Part shown: positions 24,492-33,560 of the stretch, in pieces
How positions within the stretch are numbered: the stretch's first letter is position 1
Layout of the letters: the number at the start of each line of letters is the position of its first letter
Source: Peptostreptococcaceae bacterium
Lineage (GTDB): Bacteria; Bacillota; Clostridia; Peptostreptococcales; Filifactoraceae
NCBI GenBank assembly: GCA_030532705.1
Contig: JAUNKR010000019.1
Location: 5,137 to 41,408, forward strand
Direction of reading: 5' to 3'
DNA: 36,272 nt
Notes under the pieces: generated by a model
Databases searched by the model: none
What the model saw: the letters and a program-made list of their open reading frames with translations, nothing else
What the model was told of the DNA's origin: nothing
Position numbers and translations under genes: made by a program

Positions 24492-24937
24492 TGAAGGAGA
24501 AATATAAATTCACTCTTTCACTCTTTCGAACTTGGACGATCTTTGTGTTCGCCTTCATTGCGATCTTGTTGATGATCATCGGCTCTCAAGTGTATGCCAA
24601 TACGACGAAGACGATGGACAAAAATGCCGCACTTCGAACTGCGGCGGGTTATATCGTAAACAAACAGCGTGAGCTGGGGGTGAGCTATGAGGTGGATGAG
24701 AATATGCTGATCTTTCATACTACGCTCGAAGGAGAAAAGTATATTTGTCGGATCTATCAAAAAGACGATCAGCTGATCGAAAGCTTTCTTCCTATCGACT
24801 ATGAGTTTGAAAAGGGCGATGGCGAAGTGATCGGTTCGCTGGATCGTCTGGATATCAAAGAGCAGGGTAAAACAATCAGGATCGAATTGGGATATGCGGG
24901 GAACAGCATCGTCAAGACAATTCGGGAGGCAAAATGA
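24491..24937 (+). CDS. DUF4860-like pilin-associated membrane protein
   Basis: The product is 148 residues. The ATG at 24491 has GGAG 6 nt upstream and overlaps the previous stop; in-frame ATGs at 24479 and 24488 are alternatives. One N-terminal helix (about 10-32) is followed by NAALRTAAGYIVNKQRE and a beta-rich domain, resembling DUF4860 proteins found beside type IV pilus genes in Clostridia (from memory, not searched). KFTLSLF at the helix start echoes the prepilin motif but has Lys instead of Gly and no Glu at +5. Confidence 0.65.
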   Translation: MKEKYKFTLSLFRTWTIFVFAFIAILLMIIGSQVYANTTKTMDKNAALRTAAGYIVNKQRELGVSYEVDENMLIFHTTLEGEKYICRIYQKDDQLIESFLPIDYEFEKGDGEVIGSLDRLDIKEQGKTIRIELGYAGNSIVKTIREAK

Positions 24938-25344
24938 AAACGATAGGGAAATCATACAGTTTTTTTATATCGGCACTGATATCGCTGTTTAGCTTCGTTT
25001 TTGCAATCGCGATCGCATTGACATTGTTCGCCCATGCAAAAGAGCAGAGTTATCTCAGTGAAAGTAAGACGATTGCATTAGCTTTGGCACAGGATATCAT
25101 TGAAGAACAAAAAATGGAACTTAAAAATAGAAAAGATCTTGATATGATCAGTGATGAAGCATTGATCATAGAGGATCATCACAAGCAGATATGGAACTTG
25201 CAAGAGAGATGGTTCCGATCGAGAGTAAAAATCTCAGGGAAAGATACGCTAATGCATATTCAAGTAGAGATTTTGGGCGATGGATTGGATGGAGAAGAAA
25301 AACTTTTGGTATCCATGGACACGGATAAATTTATTGGATGGTAA
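24934..25344 (+). CDS. Pilin-like small membrane protein
   Basis: The product is 136 residues. Its ATGA start overlaps the previous stop by 4 nt, and GGGAGG lies 4 nt upstream. An N-terminal helix (about 8-33) is followed by a helical continuation rich in Ser/Thr/Ala (SYLSESKTIALALAQDIIEEQ) and a small beta domain, the layout of minor pseudopilins such as GspI/PilV. No Gly/Glu prepilin cleavage motif is visible. Not recognised as a named family. Confidence 0.62.
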   Translation: MKTIGKSYSFFISALISLFSFVFAIAIALTLFAHAKEQSYLSESKTIALALAQDIIEEQKMELKNRKDLDMISDEALIIEDHHKQIWNLQERWFRSRVKISGKDTLMHIQVEILGDGLDGEEKLLVSMDTDKFIGW

Positions 25345-25347
25345 TTT

Positions 25348-25803
25348 ATGGAAAAGGTTAGTGGTTTTATACTTCCGATCGCTGTAGCATTAGTCGTTTT
25401 GATGTATACTTCGCTGGCGGTGCTTACATTTTCGACCGCACGTGCGGATCAGCGATTTGCAGAGAGAAACATTTCGTATAATGAGAAATACTATCTCGTC
25501 GAAGGGGAGTTTGAGCGGACGATCTCCGAGCTGAATGCAATCGCAAAGAATACATCGGATTTTGCGAAGGAGAAGGAGATAAAGAATTATCTGACCGGAT
25601 CCTCCAAAGTACAAATAATATCCTCGGATGAAAGAGGCATGGAACTTTTGTACTCGGATCTCGTCAGTCCGCATGTTTTATTCAAAGGGCAGTTTAGAAT
25701 ATCAGGCAACAATATCGATCTTGTCGAAAAAGGTCTTACCAATATAGCAGAGTGGGAAGAGCAGACGATCGAGGTCTGGAAAGGTTCAGAAGATGGAGAT
25801 TAA
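25348..25803 (+). CDS. PilX-like minor pilin
   Basis: The product is 151 residues starting 4 nt after the previous stop. The N-terminus EKVSG-FILPIAVALVVLMY has Gly before Phe, the only usable prepilin-peptidase-like site in the operon, and like PilX/GspK proteins it lacks the +5 Glu. A long amphipathic helix follows (ARADQRFAERNISYNEKYYLVEGEFERTI), then a small beta-rich region. It overlaps pilT by 11 nt. A role in filament tip or assembly is inferred. Confidence 0.62.
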   Translation: MEKVSGFILPIAVALVVLMYTSLAVLTFSTARADQRFAERNISYNEKYYLVEGEFERTISELNAIAKNTSDFAKEKEIKNYLTGSSKVQIISSDERGMELLYSDLVSPHVLFKGQFRISGNNIDLVEKGLTNIAEWEEQTIEVWKGSEDGD

Positions 25804-26845
25804 AGATATTTTACAATCGGCGATCGAACAAAAAACGTCAGACATCCTGATCGTTGCGGGATGCAATCTGGCATTTAAGATCAACAATCAAGTCATCGAG
25901 CAAAGCGGAGAACGCCTGATGCCCGATGCGACAAAAAAATATATACTGGATCTGTACGATATTGCGGGGCGCTCTTTTGAGAAACTGGAAAAAAAGGGAG
26001 ATGATGACTTCTCTTTTTCGATCAGCAGTATCGGAAGATTTCGTTGCTCGGCATACAAACAAAGAGGATCTTATGCGGCGGTGTTGCGAGTCGTAAGCTT
26101 TGAATTGCCATCGCCGGAAGAAAGGCAGATCCCAAAGAGCGTGACAGATCTTTACAGCGTGAAAAAAGGTCTGGTGCTCGTTACAGGATCGGCAGGATCG
26201 GGAAAATCGACAACATTGGCATGTATCGTCGATAAGATCAATAAAAATCGATTTGGGCACATCATTACGATCGAGGATCCGATCGAATTTGTGCATCGTC
26301 ATGACAAGAGCATCGTGAGCCAGCGTGAACTCGAGCATGATACACAAAGCTATGAGAGCGCACTGCGTGCCGCACTCCGACAAGCGCCAAATGTGATCTT
26401 GATTGGAGAGATGCGAGATTTTGAAACGATACAGACCGCGATCACCGCATCGGAGACAGGGCAGCTCGTACTATCGACTCTGCACACGATCGGAGCGGCA
26501 AAGAGTATCGACCGAATCATTGACGTATTTCCGGCAGAGCAACAGCAACAGGTGCGGGTACAGCTTTCGATGGAGCTTCAGGCTGTTGTGTCACAGCAGC
26601 TCATTCCGAGTGTGGATGGCGGGTTGGTCCCTGCATTTGAGATCATGTTTGTAAACAATGCGATCCGAAATATGATCAAGGACAGTAAGATCAATCAGAT
26701 CGACAATGTGATCCAATCCTCCGGTGCAGAGGGGATGGTCACGATGGACAATTATATTTTTGATCTGTATAAGCGGGGGAAGATCTCACAAGAGAATGCA
26801 CTCCGTTATGCGATCAATTCCGAAAATCTAAAACGCCGATTATAA
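25793..26845 (+). CDS. pilT: PilT-family filament motor ATPase
   Basis: The product is 350 residues, the normal PilT length. It has an N-terminal PAS-like domain, Walker A GSAGSGKST (about 132-140), Asp box TIEDPIEF (about 159), Walker B VILIGEMRD (about 201) and His box LSTLHT (about 226). The C-terminal AIRNMIKD resembles the AIRNLIRE motif linked to retraction in PilT. GGAAAGG sits 8 nt before the ATG, which overlaps the preceding gene. It is the only ATPase of the operon; there is no PilB-type extension motor or prepilin peptidase in the window, so it may be the sole motor or rely on genes elsewhere. A strong terminator follows. Confidence 0.9.
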   Translation: MEIKDILQSAIEQKTSDILIVAGCNLAFKINNQVIEQSGERLMPDATKKYILDLYDIAGRSFEKLEKKGDDDFSFSISSIGRFRCSAYKQRGSYAAVLRVVSFELPSPEERQIPKSVTDLYSVKKGLVLVTGSAGSGKSTTLACIVDKINKNRFGHIITIEDPIEFVHRHDKSIVSQRELEHDTQSYESALRAALRQAPNVILIGEMRDFETIQTAITASETGQLVLSTLHTIGAAKSIDRIIDVFPAEQQQQVRVQLSMELQAVVSQQLIPSVDGGLVPAFEIMFVNNAIRNMIKDSKINQIDNVIQSSGAEGMVTMDNYIFDLYKRGKISQENALRYAINSENLKRRL

Positions 26846-26848
26846 ATG

Positions 26849-26886
26849 AAAACCCTTTTGTGTGAGCGAAAGGGTTTTTAGTTTTT
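26849..26886 (+). terminator. Terminator of the filament operon
   Basis: AAAACCCTTT/AAAGGGTTTT stem (26849-26858 with 26869-26878), then TTTTTAGTTTTT. Confidence 0.9.
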
Positions 26887-26972
26887 GTGGAGAAACAAAT
26901 TGTCGGTTGAATTATCTTATTTTTTGTGATAATCTAAATTTACTTAGACAAAAAATCGATTGTTATAAATGT

Positions 26973-26981
26973 TGATATAAT
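26973..26981 (+). promoter_or_regulatory. Extended -10 promoter
   Basis: TGA followed by TATAAT (26976-26981), with no good -35, about 65 bp before the next gene. Confidence 0.4.
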
Positions 26982-27045
26982 AGATTTACTGTGCAGCTAC
27001 ATATCGAATGCTTTCTTATCTACTGTATAGAGACAAGGAGTGTTT

Positions 27046-27612
27046 ATGGATAGCGATCCGAATGTGAAGAAACAAAATGGTAAAAATAAATTCTTGCTTG
27101 AAATGCATCGCAAAAAGATCATTCTTACATTGATTTCGATGATCTTTCTTTTGATGCTGGTAAGCCTGATCCCATTCGGGAACAGCATTGCGTTCAAAGA
27201 ACCGGAAGGGGATATGTTGACAAAGATTCCGATCAATCAGGGAAAAACTTTTGAGATCGCCTATAGGACCAGGGAACGAAACTTGGCGGTTGAGCGTTAT
27301 GGGATTGATACGGCAGATCGAAGGTTGTATCATATCAGCAGTTGGTTTGAAAAAGAAAGCTCGGATCTGGAAGAGATGCTGGGTCCCGGCATTAAAACGA
27401 GAGAAGATCGAGGGATGATACGGGTCGATTTTCAGAAAAATTTGATCAAGCAGATCGAGTATCGGGCGATCGGCATGGAAGATCATGTACTTTCTTATGG
27501 GCAAACAAAGATCAAATTATTTGAAGAATGGGATTGCCAAAGAGTGGATATCTCGATCGAGCGCATCAATCTGTTTGAATATGCAAAGTATATTATCCGC
27601 TATCGAAGCTGA
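27046..27612 (+). CDS. Exported single-pass protein of unknown function
   Basis: The product is 188 residues; AAGGAG lies 5 nt before the ATG at 27046 (a GTG at 27040 overlaps it). A Lys-rich cytoplasmic start of about 26 residues precedes one membrane helix (about 27-45, ILTLISMIFLLMLVSLI). The remainder is a charged, probably beta-rich outside domain with no Cys before its last quarter. I do not recognise the family. It has its own promoter and follows the filament operon's terminator, so functional linkage is only by position. Confidence 0.75.
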   Translation: MDSDPNVKKQNGKNKFLLEMHRKKIILTLISMIFLLMLVSLIPFGNSIAFKEPEGDMLTKIPINQGKTFEIAYRTRERNLAVERYGIDTADRRLYHISSWFEKESSDLEEMLGPGIKTREDRGMIRVDFQKNLIKQIEYRAIGMEDHVLSYGQTKIKLFEEWDCQRVDISIERINLFEYAKYIIRYRS

Positions 27613-27755
27613 AATACGGCGGTTCTCATTTGAATTTATAAAAAAGATGACGGGTCGCTTGATCGGAGATCCACATACGTCAAGAGGGGGCAAGGATCAA
27701 AAAGCGGTGCTCATAAGCTTTTAAGATCGCATAAGAGATTGTAACCTCTTTGTAA

Positions 27756-27784
27756 TTGTATTCTGAGCAAGAGCAGGATATAAT
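27756..27784 (+). promoter_or_regulatory. Promoter of the PepSY-like gene
   Basis: TTGTAT (27756-27761), 17 bp, TATAAT (27779-27784). Confidence 0.65.
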
Positions 27785-27865
27785 AAAGGTGAAAAATTAC
27801 ATGGAGATCCTATGTAAAATATCAATAACTCAGGAATATTTGGACAGAAAGTGGAGGAGAGAAAA

Positions 27866-28603
27866 GTGAAAAATCAAAAGATGATCATCGTGTTGGCGGT
27901 CGTTTTGATTATCGTTGCAGGGGCGATCGGTATCTATAAAAGCTACCGAACGGCCGATGGAAATGTAAAAGATCCGATCATAATCGATAATATGGAAAAT
28001 GGGAAAAAGGATGACGGGACAGGAAAAGAAAATGATATTGAGATCTCCAAGGAGGATGCGCTGCAGCTTGCAACGGAGCAGATCGATATCGATGCTTTTA
28101 CTATCAGTATCTCGGACGAAGTGCTGGAACAAGATGGAGAGAGTTACTACCTGTTTGATGTGGTCAACAAGTCGGGACCTTCTTTCGGGATGCAGATGGC
28201 AGTCAACCGACGATCCGGAAATATCATGGCATATGACCCGACCAACAAAGAACTGCTTTCGATGACGCAGTTTCCGATCGAAACACCGATCGCGCAGGTG
28301 CAGGAGTGGAGCGGGATCTTTTTGCCGACCGAAAACTCGGAAGCGACAAAGGGATTGAGCATCGAGCTGCTTCAAGCGGATCAAAACAGCTTTGAGTTCA
28401 GCGTATTGTATGAAAACGGAGAACAAAAATCTTTCTATGCGATCGCAAAGATCGACGGAAGCAAAGCATTGTATGCGAGTGAGTCGGACTACCAGATCAT
28501 ATTCGTCAAGGATGGGGAAAAACTTAGCATCAAAGAAGTCGGTAACGGACCTCTGATGGCGGACGAGATCTTTTTGCAAGGAGATTATGAGCTTATAAAA
28601 TAA
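27866..28603 (+). CDS. Membrane-anchored protein with PepSY-like region
   Basis: The product is 245 residues. A GTG start at 27866 is chosen for GGAGGA 7 nt upstream. One N-terminal helix (about 5-25) precedes a polar linker (about 30-60). Residues about 60-130 (ISKEDALQLATEQI ... YYLFDVVNKSG ... AVNRRSGNIMAYDP) have the helix-strand-strand pattern of PepSY domains, followed by a second domain with no recognised family. PepSY domains are often inhibitory or sensing modules outside the membrane. Monocistronic with promoter and terminator. Confidence 0.75.
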   Translation: MKNQKMIIVLAVVLIIVAGAIGIYKSYRTADGNVKDPIIIDNMENGKKDDGTGKENDIEISKEDALQLATEQIDIDAFTISISDEVLEQDGESYYLFDVVNKSGPSFGMQMAVNRRSGNIMAYDPTNKELLSMTQFPIETPIAQVQEWSGIFLPTENSEATKGLSIELLQADQNSFEFSVLYENGEQKSFYAIAKIDGSKALYASESDYQIIFVKDGEKLSIKEVGNGPLMADEIFLQGDYELIK

Positions 28604-28617
28604 AATCGCTTTAAGAG

Positions 28618-28644
28618 AAGACACGGCATCGGCTGTGTCTTTTG
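28618..28644 (+). terminator. Terminator after the PepSY-like gene
   Basis: AAGACAC/GTGTCTT stem (28618-28624 with 28635-28641) followed by TTTTG. Confidence 0.7.
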
Positions 28645-28734
28645 TTGTAAAAATAATTTTTTATGATCTTTTTTGATCAAAGCCTGCGATCGGATCTTAA
28701 GAAGAGACAACTTATGAGGGCGAGATAGAAAAAA

Positions 28735-28763
28735 TTGTAATTTAGAACATTTACTGTTATAAT
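28735..28763 (+). promoter_or_regulatory. Promoter of the yybS-gdpP-rplI-dnaB block
   Basis: TTGTAA (28735-28740), 17 bp, TATAAT (28758-28763) with an upstream TG. Confidence 0.7.
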
Positions 28764-28797
28764 TATAAATCATACTGAGTAAATTCGAGGTGAGCAT

Positions 28798-29721
28798 TTG
28801 AGAAATTTATTGATACGCTTTGGCAGAGAGCCGAGGGATATCATTCGAGAATCGATCCGCTTTACCGTAGCGGTGCTTTTGATCGGTACCTTGGTCAATG
28901 TATCGTCGATGTTCTTGATGAGTGTTTTTATTATCTCCGCTTTGTACACAGCGCTAACTTATAGAAATGGGATCTTATTTTCGATCGCGAGCATGATCAT
29001 CGCATCGGTAGCTTTATTTGCGGCGGGATTTGCCGGGGATATTATTGTGGTGATGGGCTCTCTCGGGATCCTTGTCGGCGAGCTGTATTATCGACGTAAG
29101 AGTATGCTGTTGGCGATCATGGCGGCCGCAGTGATGCTCGTGTTCGTCAATGTGCTTTCGATCCGGGCGGCGAGTAAGAGCATCGGATCGGATGTGATCG
29201 AATATCAATTCAATCTGTTGGCGAAGACGATGCAGGAGCAAGCAGGCGTCAATGATATGATCAATTACAATATCGAGCAGGCAAAGACGATGATGCGGAT
29301 GTTTTTTCCGGCGATCCTCTTGATCTACGGTCTTGGGCTTGGAGTGCTGAATTATTTTTTTGCGGGCAGCATCGTCAACCGTATGGATCTGAGCAAACGC
29401 GATTTTCGATCCTTCGGGGAGTTTCGGCTCCCGGGTTCAGCGATGATGGCATTTTTGATCACTTTGGTAGGGATCTATCTTGTCAGCAAGCTGATGGGTT
29501 ACTCGATCGAAATGCTGAATTATAATCTATTGGCGATCTACTTCTTTTTATTTTTACTGCAAGGGCTTGCAGTATGTGATCGCATGGTATTTAAGAGCAG
29601 ACAGTCGATCTTTCGAAATGTCGTGCTTTTAACACTGGTGCTCACCGTCTTCTTATATCCGTTTTTTGTAACGATCGGTGCACTGGACAGCATTTTTAAT
29701 ATAAGAAAATTGCCACGATAA
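28798..29721 (+). CDS. yybS: YybS-family (DUF2232) membrane protein
   Basis: The product is 307 residues. A TTG start has GAGGTG 5 nt upstream and no better start nearby. About eight membrane segments are arranged as in DUF2232, with the central amphipathic part (QEQAGVNDMINYNIEQAKTM) and a MMAFLITLVGIYLVSK helix. The molecular role is unknown. Its place directly before gdpP, rplI and dnaB is the conserved Firmicute order, which supports the assignment. Confidence 0.85.
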   Translation: MRNLLIRFGREPRDIIRESIRFTVAVLLIGTLVNVSSMFLMSVFIISALYTALTYRNGILFSIASMIIASVALFAAGFAGDIIVVMGSLGILVGELYYRRKSMLLAIMAAAVMLVFVNVLSIRAASKSIGSDVIEYQFNLLAKTMQEQAGVNDMINYNIEQAKTMMRMFFPAILLIYGLGLGVLNYFFAGSIVNRMDLSKRDFRSFGEFRLPGSAMMAFLITLVGIYLVSKLMGYSIEMLNYNLLAIYFFLFLLQGLAVCDRMVFKSRQSIFRNVVLLTLVLTVFLYPFFVTIGALDSIFNIRKLPR

Positions 29722-29742
29722 ATGGCACAGAGGAGTTAAGAG

Positions 29743-31722
29743 ATGAACGAAAAATTGAACTCCCTTGTTTTCAGTAACATCTTTATGTTAGCTGTTTCCG
29801 TCCTGCTGATGTTCTATAATATTCTTGTCGGATGTATCGCGCTTTTGGTCGCGGGGATCGTTATGAAGATCCAGTCGGATGACGAGAAGAAACAGCAGAA
29901 AGAAATGGACAGCTATCTTGAAACTTTTACCATGACGATGGATTATCGGACGAAGCAGTCGATATCCAATCTTCATATGCCGCTTTGCATGGTCAACAAC
30001 AAAGGCATCATCGTGTGGTACAACAAGAAGTTGTCCGAGGTGTTAGGAAAGAAGGGATTGTTTGGGGAAAAGATCGAAGAATTTATTCCGGAGCTGGATA
30101 TTTCGGCAGTGCTTGAAGAAGAGGGCGGAAGCTTTACGCTCGACCGCTTTTATGACCGTATCTATAATGTGATCTATACGGTGAACTCTGGCAAGGAGCA
30201 TAAAGATAAAAATGTGATGGTCTGTATGGAGGATATCACGGAGATCGTTCAGCTGCGAGATGTTTGTGAAAAAAATCAGCCCGGATTGATCACGATCCAG
30301 GTCGATTCTTTGGATGAGGTCTTGGACTCAACGGACGAACAGAATCGACCGCGTATCACTGCGGAGATCGAAAAACAGCTCAAGCAATGGGCGGATAAGT
30401 ATCAGATGGCATTTCGCAAGGTCGCTCAGGACAAATACTTTGCGATCACGAGAGAGGAAGATCTCTTGGCGATGGAAGAAAATAAGTTTCAGATCCTCGA
30501 CGATATTCGGGCGATCGACTTTGCCAATACGATCCCGGTCTCTGTTTCGATGGGGGTCTCGCCTTATGCGAACGGCTTAAAAGAAACCCAGCTGGTCTCG
30601 GAGTCGGCGCTGGATATCGCATTGGGTCGCGGTGGAGATCAGGTCGCAGTCAAGCGAAATGATAAATACAGCTTCTATGGCGGAATGTCGAAAGCCGTTG
30701 AAAAGAAAACGAGGGTCAAAGCTCGTATCGTGAGCTATGCGCTCAAGGATCTGATGCTTGAAAGCAGCGATGTCATCGTGATGGGACACAACTATGCGGA
30801 TCTTGATGCGGTGGGCTCGGCACTTGGTGTCGTAGCGATCGCGGAGATGCTGGAGAAAGAGGTCAAGATCGTCCTTGAAAACTCCAATTCTTCGATCGAT
30901 GTGCTGTATAATCGGATCAAAAGCAGTCAAAAATATGGAAATATATTTATCAGTAAACAGGAAGCGAAGAGTCGCTTGAAAGATACGACTTTGCTCGTGG
31001 TCGTGGATACCCACCGCCCAAGCTTGACGGAGTATCCGGAATTGCTTGAGATGAGTGATCGTGTCGTATTGATCGACCATCATCGTCGCGGGCAGGAATT
31101 TATTGAGAATTCGGTGCTCGTTTTCCACGAGACTTATGCTTCTTCGGCATCCGAAATGGTAACGGAGCTGATCCAATATATCAAGGAAAGACCGCAGGTC
31201 AATCCGTTGATCGCCGAGGCATTGTTGTCGGGGATCACTTTGGACACCAAGAATTTTACCTTCAAAACCGGCGTGCGTACTTTCGAAGCGGCTGCCTTTT
31301 TGAGAAAGCACGGAGCAGACACCGTTGCGGTAAAAACCTTGTTCCAAGGGGATCTTGAGATATTCCGTATCAAAGCCGATGCAATGAATCGACTCAAGGT
31401 CATCGGAGATTCCGTCGCGTTGACCTATTGTGAAAAAACGATGGAAAATCCTCAGCTTGCAGCATCCAAGATCGCTGACGAGCTACTCAATCTTAAAGGG
31501 ATCCAAGCATCTTTCGTGTTGGCACAGGATTTCAGCGATGAGATCCAGGTCAGTGCGCGTTCGCTTGGGAAGATCAATGTCCAGGTCATCATGGAGAAAC
31601 TCAACGGTGGCGGTCATATGGAAACGGCTGCAACTCAAATGAGAGATATTTCGATGATGGATGCGATCGAAAAAGTAGAAGAACAAATCATGATATATCT
31701 AAAGGAGATCGAAAGAAAATGA
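29743..31722 (+). CDS. gdpP: Cyclic-di-AMP phosphodiesterase GdpP
   Basis: The product is 659 residues, standard length. It has two N-terminal helices (about 10-45), a PAS domain (about 80-170), a degenerate GGDEF domain (about 175-305), then DHH and DHHA1 domains. Catalytic metal motifs are [11 protein letters not shown] (from about 347), VVDTHRP (about 420), LIDHHRRG (about 443) and NGGGH (about 621). It hydrolyses c-di-AMP to pApA and so tunes potassium and osmotic balance and wall stress. AGGAG lies 7 nt before the ATG. It overlaps rplI by 4 nt (ATGA), so the two are translationally coupled. Confidence 0.95.
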   Translation: MNEKLNSLVFSNIFMLAVSVLLMFYNILVGCIALLVAGIVMKIQSDDEKKQQKEMDSYLETFTMTMDYRTKQSISNLHMPLCMVNNKGIIVWYNKKLSEVLGKKGLFGEKIEEFIPELDISAVLEEEGGSFTLDRFYDRIYNVIYTVNSGKEHKDKNVMVCMEDITEIVQLRDVCEKNQPGLITIQVDSLDEVLDSTDEQNRPRITAEIEKQLKQWADKYQMAFRKVAQDKYFAITREEDLLAMEENKFQILDDIRAIDFANTIPVSVSMGVSPYANGLKETQLVSESALDIALGRGGDQVAVKRNDKYSFYGGMSKAVEKKTRVKARIVSYALKDLMLESSDVIVMGHNYADLDAVGSALGVVAIAEMLEKEVKIVLENSNSSIDVLYNRIKSSQKYGNIFISKQEAKSRLKDTTLLVVVDTHRPSLTEYPELLEMSDRVVLIDHHRRGQEFIENSVLVFHETYASSASEMVTELIQYIKERPQVNPLIAEALLSGITLDTKNFTFKTGVRTFEAAAFLRKHGADTVAVKTLFQGDLEIFRIKADAMNRLKVIGDSVALTYCEKTMENPQLAASKIADELLNLKGIQASFVLAQDFSDEIQVSARSLGKINVQVIMEKLNGGGHMETAATQMRDISMMDAIEKVEEQIMIYLKEIERK

Positions 31723-32171
31723 AAGTGATATTTTTGAAAGATGTCAAAGGGACTGCAAAAAAAGGCGAGCTGAAGGAAGTCAGCGACGGTTACGCACGCA
31801 ATTTCCTGTTGCCAAAAGGGATCGCCAAAGAAGCCAATGCCGTGAATATAAATGATCACAAGCAGCAGGAGAAGGGCAAAGAGATCAAGGCGCAGCGTGA
31901 GGAAGACGAAGCGAGAGAGCTTGGTAAAAAGATCCAAGGCACTTGTGTGGAGATCTTTACAAAGGCGGGTGAAGGCGGCAGACTGTTTGGGGCGATCACC
32001 AGCAAGGATATCGCGGATGCATTGAGCAAAAAGATCGATATGGATGTCGATAAAAAGAAGATCCTGCTCAATGACCCGATCAAAACGCTGGGCACCGTAG
32101 ATGTGGAGATCAAGCTTCATCAGAAAGTAGTGACTCAGATCCATGTGGATGTAAAGGAAAAAGATGCATAG
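31719..32171 (+). CDS. rplI: 50S ribosomal protein L9
   Basis: The product is 150 residues. The N-terminal domain [11 protein letters not shown]...[13 protein letters not shown] is the L9 signature, followed by the long helix (about 40-75) and the C-terminal RNA-binding domain with [13 protein letters not shown]. It binds 23S rRNA domain V and helps reading-frame fidelity. The ATG overlaps the gdpP stop, and dnaB follows after 9 nt. Confidence 0.97.
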   Translation: MKVIFLKDVKGTAKKGELKEVSDGYARNFLLPKGIAKEANAVNINDHKQQEKGKEIKAQREEDEARELGKKIQGTCVEIFTKAGEGGRLFGAITSKDIADALSKKIDMDVDKKKILLNDPIKTLGTVDVEIKLHQKVVTQIHVDVKEKDA

Positions 32172-32180
32172 AGGTGAATG

Positions 32181-33524
32181 ATGCTGGAAGGTAAAACGAT
32201 CCCTTATTCTATCGAGGCGGAGCAATCGGTGCTCGGCAGCGTCCTTTTGAACAAAGATCTGTTGATCATGGTCGTGGACGTTTTGAATAAGGACGATTTT
32301 TATGCAGAGCAAAATGCAGAGATCTACGATGCGATGCTTACTCTATTTAAGCGCAATGAGCCGATCGACCTTGTGACGATCATGGAGATCCTCAAAAGCA
32401 GAAATCTGGTCGAAAAAACCGGAGGCTTGCTTTATCTGACCAATCTCTCGACCGCTCCGGATTTTACGGAGAATATCATGGCTTATGCCAAGATCGTCAA
32501 GGACAAGTCCATCCTTCGCAAATTGATCAACGCTTCAACAGAGACGATCCAAAATTGTTACGATCAGGAGATCGACGTGGCGGATGTTTTGGACAAAGCC
32601 GAAAAATCGGTCTTTGATGTCGCGCAACAAAAAGATCAGCGCGGGCTCGTGCCGATCGAATCCGTGCTGACGGACAGCTTTGAGCTTTTGCAGGAACTTT
32701 ATATGCGCAAGGATAAGCTGACGGGACTTACGACGGGTTTTGCGGATCTTGACCGAAAGCTCGGCGGGCTTCAAAAGACGGACCTCATTCTGATCGCGGC
32801 ACGTCCGGCGATGGGAAAGACCGCATTCAGCTTGAATATCGCACAGAATGCGGCGCTAAAAGGGAAGGCGAAAGTAGCCATCTTCAACCTGGAGATGAGC
32901 AAGGAGCAGCTGATCCAGCGTATGATCGCATCGATCAGCCAGGTCGAGCTGTCAAAACTCAAAAACGGAAGTATCGATGATGAAGAATGGACTCAGGTCG
33001 TACAAGGGATCGGGGTTCTTCAAAACAGCGATGTCTATATCGACGATTCACCGGGGATCACGGCGACCGAGCTACGTTCCAAATGTAGAAGATTGAAGGT
33101 GGAGCGAGGGCTGGATCTTGTGTTGATCGACTACCTTCAGCTGATGGAGAGCGACGGCAGAACGGAGAGCAGACAACAGGAGATCTCCAAAATTTCCCGA
33201 TCGCTCAAAATTTTGGCAAAGGAGCTGGAATGTCCTGTGGTAGCGCTCTCCCAGCTATCGCGAGCGGTCGAGGCACGTTCGGATCATCGTCCGATGCTGT
33301 CCGATCTTCGAGAATCGGGAGCGATCGAGCAGGATGCGGACCTGGTGATGTTCTTATACCGTGATGATTACTACAACAAAGACTCCGATCAGAAAAATGT
33401 GACGGAGATCATTATCGCAAAGCATCGTCATGGCGAGATCGGAACGATCCCGCTGACATGGCTGGGACAATACCAGTTATTTCGAGACATGGTGGATCCG
33501 CTCTATGCAGCGCGATTTAACTGA
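32181..33524 (+). CDS. dnaB: Replicative DNA helicase DnaB
   Basis: The product is 447 residues. The ATG at 32181 is preferred because GAGGTG is 4 nt upstream; the ATG at 32178 is too close. The N-terminal helical domain starts with IPYSIEAEQSVLGSVLLN, and the RecA-like domain holds Walker A ARPAMGKTAF (about 206-215), NLEMSKEQLIQRM, Walker B LVLIDYLQLM (about 313) and the late motif SDLRESGAIEQDADLVMFLYR. It is the hexameric fork helicase loaded at the origin. No intein or truncation is seen. Confidence 0.97.
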   Translation: MLEGKTIPYSIEAEQSVLGSVLLNKDLLIMVVDVLNKDDFYAEQNAEIYDAMLTLFKRNEPIDLVTIMEILKSRNLVEKTGGLLYLTNLSTAPDFTENIMAYAKIVKDKSILRKLINASTETIQNCYDQEIDVADVLDKAEKSVFDVAQQKDQRGLVPIESVLTDSFELLQELYMRKDKLTGLTTGFADLDRKLGGLQKTDLILIAARPAMGKTAFSLNIAQNAALKGKAKVAIFNLEMSKEQLIQRMIASISQVELSKLKNGSIDDEEWTQVVQGIGVLQNSDVYIDDSPGITATELRSKCRRLKVERGLDLVLIDYLQLMESDGRTESRQQEISKISRSLKILAKELECPVVALSQLSRAVEARSDHRPMLSDLRESGAIEQDADLVMFLYRDDYYNKDSDQKNVTEIIIAKHRHGEIGTIPLTWLGQYQLFRDMVDPLYAARFN

Positions 33525-33560
33525 TAAAGAGAGCATACTTGCTCTTGACTGGAGGAATAT

